Assembly (NCBI RefSeq): GCF_014534655.1
Contig: NZ_JACVVD010000010.1
Span: 124,001-188,000, forward strand
Reading direction: 5' to 3'
Length of the DNA: 64,000 bases
DNA from: Paenibacillus sedimenti
GTDB taxonomy: Bacteria; Bacillota; Bacilli; Paenibacillales; NBRC-103111
Part shown: positions 62,286 to 64,000 of the stretch, piece after piece
Layout of the letters: each line of letters starts with the position of its first letter
Numbering within the stretch: position 1 is the first letter of the stretch
Notes under the pieces: generated by a model
What the model was told of the DNA's origin: nothing
Databases searched by the model: none
What the model saw: only the letters and a program-made list of their open reading frames with translations
Translations under genes and position numbers: made by a program

Positions 62286-62883
62286 ATTTGAACCAACCCT
62301 TCTCTTTAAACCGCTTTATAGCTTCGATCCGGTTATTCACATCAAGCTTATCAAGGATGCCTGAGATATAATTGCGGACAGTTCCGGTGGTAATATACAT
62401 CTGGTTGGCGATTTCCTTCGTATTTTTGCCGTCGGCCATAAGGACCAGCACCTCATTCTCCCTCTCCGTTAACGGGTTTTCCTGGCCATACGCCTCATCC
62501 ACCAGCTCCGATGCATAAATGCGTCGACCGGCCATAACGCTGCGGATTGAGTCTGCCAGCTCCTCGCTGGGACTATCCTTCAACAAATACCCGTTTACCC
62601 CCGCCTTGATCGCACGTTCAAAATATCCGGTACGGGCAAAGGTAGTAAGGATCATCACCTTACAGCCTAATCCCTTTAATTCCTCGGCCGCGTCAAGCCC
62701 GCTCTTCACTGGCATCTCAATATCCATGATGCAAATATCCGGCTTATGCAGGTGAACCAGCTTCACAGCCTCCTCGCCATTGCCGGCTTTTCCAACGACG
62801 ATCATATCCTCTTCCAAATCGAGCAAGGAAGCAAGAGCGCCCAGCAGCATCCGCTGATCTTCGGCGATGACAATTCGAATCAT
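62284..62883 (-). CDS. NarL/DesR-type response regulator
   Basis: 199 residues. Receiver domain with phospho-acceptor Asp in PDICIMDIEMP, conserved Thr and Lys (MILTTFA, YLLKDSPSE), and a C-terminal LuxR helix-turn-helix (LTERENEVLVLMADGKNTKEIANQMYITTGTVRNYIS). Start overlaps the kinase stop by 4 bases (ATGA). Targets unknown; DesR-like regulators sense membrane state, but others respond to cell-wall stress. Confidence 0.92.
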   Translation of the reverse strand: MIRIVIAEDQRMLLGALASLLDLEEDMIVVGKAGNGEEAVKLVHLHKPDICIMDIEMPVKSGLDAAEELKGLGCKVMILTTFARTGYFERAIKAGVNGYLLKDSPSEELADSIRSVMAGRRIYASELVDEAYGQENPLTERENEVLVLMADGKNTKEIANQMYITTGTVRNYISGILDKLDVNNRIEAIKRFKEKGWFK

Positions 62884-64000
62884 GCTCCAGCCTCCTTTTC
62901 CGGTTGCTTGGTGATATTCGGCACTTTAATCACGACCATCGTTCCTTGGTCTGAGACGATTTCCAGACTCCCGTTCACAAATTCGAGCCGCTCTTTCATG
63001 CCCCGCAATCCATTTCCTGTACAGAAGCTGGAAGAATCCGCGATACCGATCCCGTTATCCCGCACACTTACAACCAGATCGGAGGGCGATGGCTCAATGG
63101 TGACAGAACACGAAGAAGCGCTGCTATGTTTCACAATATTCGTAACAGCTTCCTTGAGGCACATGCTCACCACATTTTCGTTCATTAAGGAGGTGTTGGC
63201 CAGCTTCGGGTCCCCTTCCAGGTTGAAGTCGATTTGAGCGGCTTTCAGTATCTGCTTTACTCGAAATACTTCATCCTCTACCCTTGCACCACGCATCTTG
63301 GTGACCATTTCCCTAACCTCTTTTAACGCGCTTCTGGCCGTCTGACGAACATCGTTGATTTCAGCCTGAGCCCTGATCGGATTCTTAGTCATCAATTTCC
63401 CCGCTAAATCACTCTTTATACCAATCAAAGAAAGCTTCTGACCAAGCGTATCGTGCAGATCCCGGGCAATCCTTTGACGTTCTTCCAGCTTGATCAGCTC
63501 AGAAATACGTTTATTGGCATCCTCCAGCTGTCCCTGTAATTGTTCCCGTTTATTCTTATTGTAAGTATTGACCGGAAGGAGTATGACAGCAATCAGACTA
63601 ACAAAGACAAATGGCAGCTGGCTAATGAATACGGGGTTCTTGGTTGCGAATCCGACGTTAATCGCGACGAACGTGCTAATCAAATGAATGGCGTACAACG
63701 TAAAAAAACCGATTCGATTTTGGATATTTCCAATAAAAAAAGCCAAGAACAGTGAGAAATACACATAGCCGAACAGCAAGCTCATGGCGACTGAAATCAC
63801 AATCTGCATACTCGTCCAAAAGTAGACCAGCCACCCCTTGGAAACAAAGGAGAGTACGTAACAAATAAAAAACACAACAATCATACTAATGCCGATCACA
63901 ATTTCGTACATGGATGAAGAACGAAAAATAAAATAAAAAGGGAGGATATAAAAGACGACCCACACATAAGGACTAAGTCCTGTCTTTTTTTGAAAAATAT
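62880..64000 (-). CDS. DesK-type sensor histidine kinase, partial
   Basis: At least 373 codons, and the frame is open through the right edge of the window, so the start is not seen. About five N-terminal transmembrane helices, a HisKA_3 dimerisation box ERQRIARDLHDTLGQKLSL with the phospho-acceptor His, and a HATPase domain (NIVKHSSASSC, VRDNGIGIADSS, NGLRGMKERLE). It pairs with the overlapping NarL-type regulator. Confidence 0.92.
   Translation of the reverse strand, partial: IFQKKTGLSPYVWVVFYILPFYFIFRSSSMYEIVIGISMIVVFFICYVLSFVSKGWLVYFWTSMQIVISVAMSLLFGYVYFSLFLAFFIGNIQNRIGFFTLYAIHLISTFVAINVGFATKNPVFISQLPFVFVSLIAVILLPVNTYNKNKREQLQGQLEDANKRISELIKLEERQRIARDLHDTLGQKLSLIGIKSDLAGKLMTKNPIRAQAEINDVRQTARSALKEVREMVTKMRGARVEDEVFRVKQILKAAQIDFNLEGDPKLANTSLMNENVVSMCLKEAVTNIVKHSSASSCSVTIEPSPSDLVVSVRDNGIGIADSSSFCTGNGLRGMKERLEFVNGSLEIVSDQGTMVVIKVPNITKQPEKEAGA

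Overview
The window looks like the chromosome of a Gram-positive, endospore-former-type member of the Bacillales, most likely Paenibacillaceae. The evidence is strong AGGAGG-type ribosome sites, TTG and GTG starts, an S-layer-homology (SLH) protein, secreted multidomain exoenzymes, YokU, DUF3934 and a Bacillus-style kamA/yod lysine cluster. No rRNA, complete tRNA or CRISPR array was seen.

1-15.4 kb holds an NCS1 permease and then a self-contained sigma-54 lysine regulon. It has a PAS/AAA+/Fis activator (KamR-like), kamA with a textbook -24/-12 promoter, and a long minus-strand operon (yokU, yodT-like aminotransferase, two CoA-transferase subunits, yodQ-like deacylase, gabT-like aminotransferase, aldehyde dehydrogenase). 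ablB is divergent from that operon, both sides have -24/-12 promoters, and the gene for sigma-54 itself (rpoN) follows. Together they suggest lysine -> beta-lysine -> N-acetyl-beta-lysine -> 4-acetamidobutyrate -> GABA -> succinate. An AAA_14 ATPase fragment and a small NTF2-like gene sit between the two halves.

15.4-36.2 kb is mostly cell-surface and housekeeping: a cupredoxin protein, small proteins, a two-gene unit for a 2535-residue secreted 5'-nucleotidase/nuclease plus an amidotransferase-like partner, a CYTH protein, a Fic enzyme, a broken AbrB-type antitoxin, an SLH protein with a His/Cys pair resembling clan CD peptidases, and cysDN, whose C-terminal APS-kinase domain has lost its P-loop.

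36.6-50.6 kb is a defence and repair island: broken NADAR and ADP-ribosylglycohydrolase genes, a polynucleotide kinase, a Thg1-like 3'-5' polymerase, the Pnkp-Hen1 RNA-repair pair, a HerA-NurA pair, a C5 methyltransferase with a DUF4928 endonuclease, and Vsr. The Hen1-Pnkp operon has a strong promoter, an unannotated 40-codon ORF and an intrinsic terminator ahead of hen1, the layout of a transcription attenuator.

50.7-57.9 kb carries an integrated element of about 5.1 kb, bounded by identical 12-bp cores that lie in 3' pieces of an rlmD-type rRNA methyltransferase gene. It encodes a large serine recombinase, a Rep_trans/MobT-like initiator or relaxase, three small DNA-binding proteins, and a cargo methyltransferase preceded by a nine-codon leader ORF. 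Next to it are a PfpI-family protein, a WYL regulator and a second copy of one element end.

58-64 kb is a TAXI-type TRAP transporter operon, a HEAT-repeat protein and a NarL/DesK-type two-component system whose kinase runs off the window.
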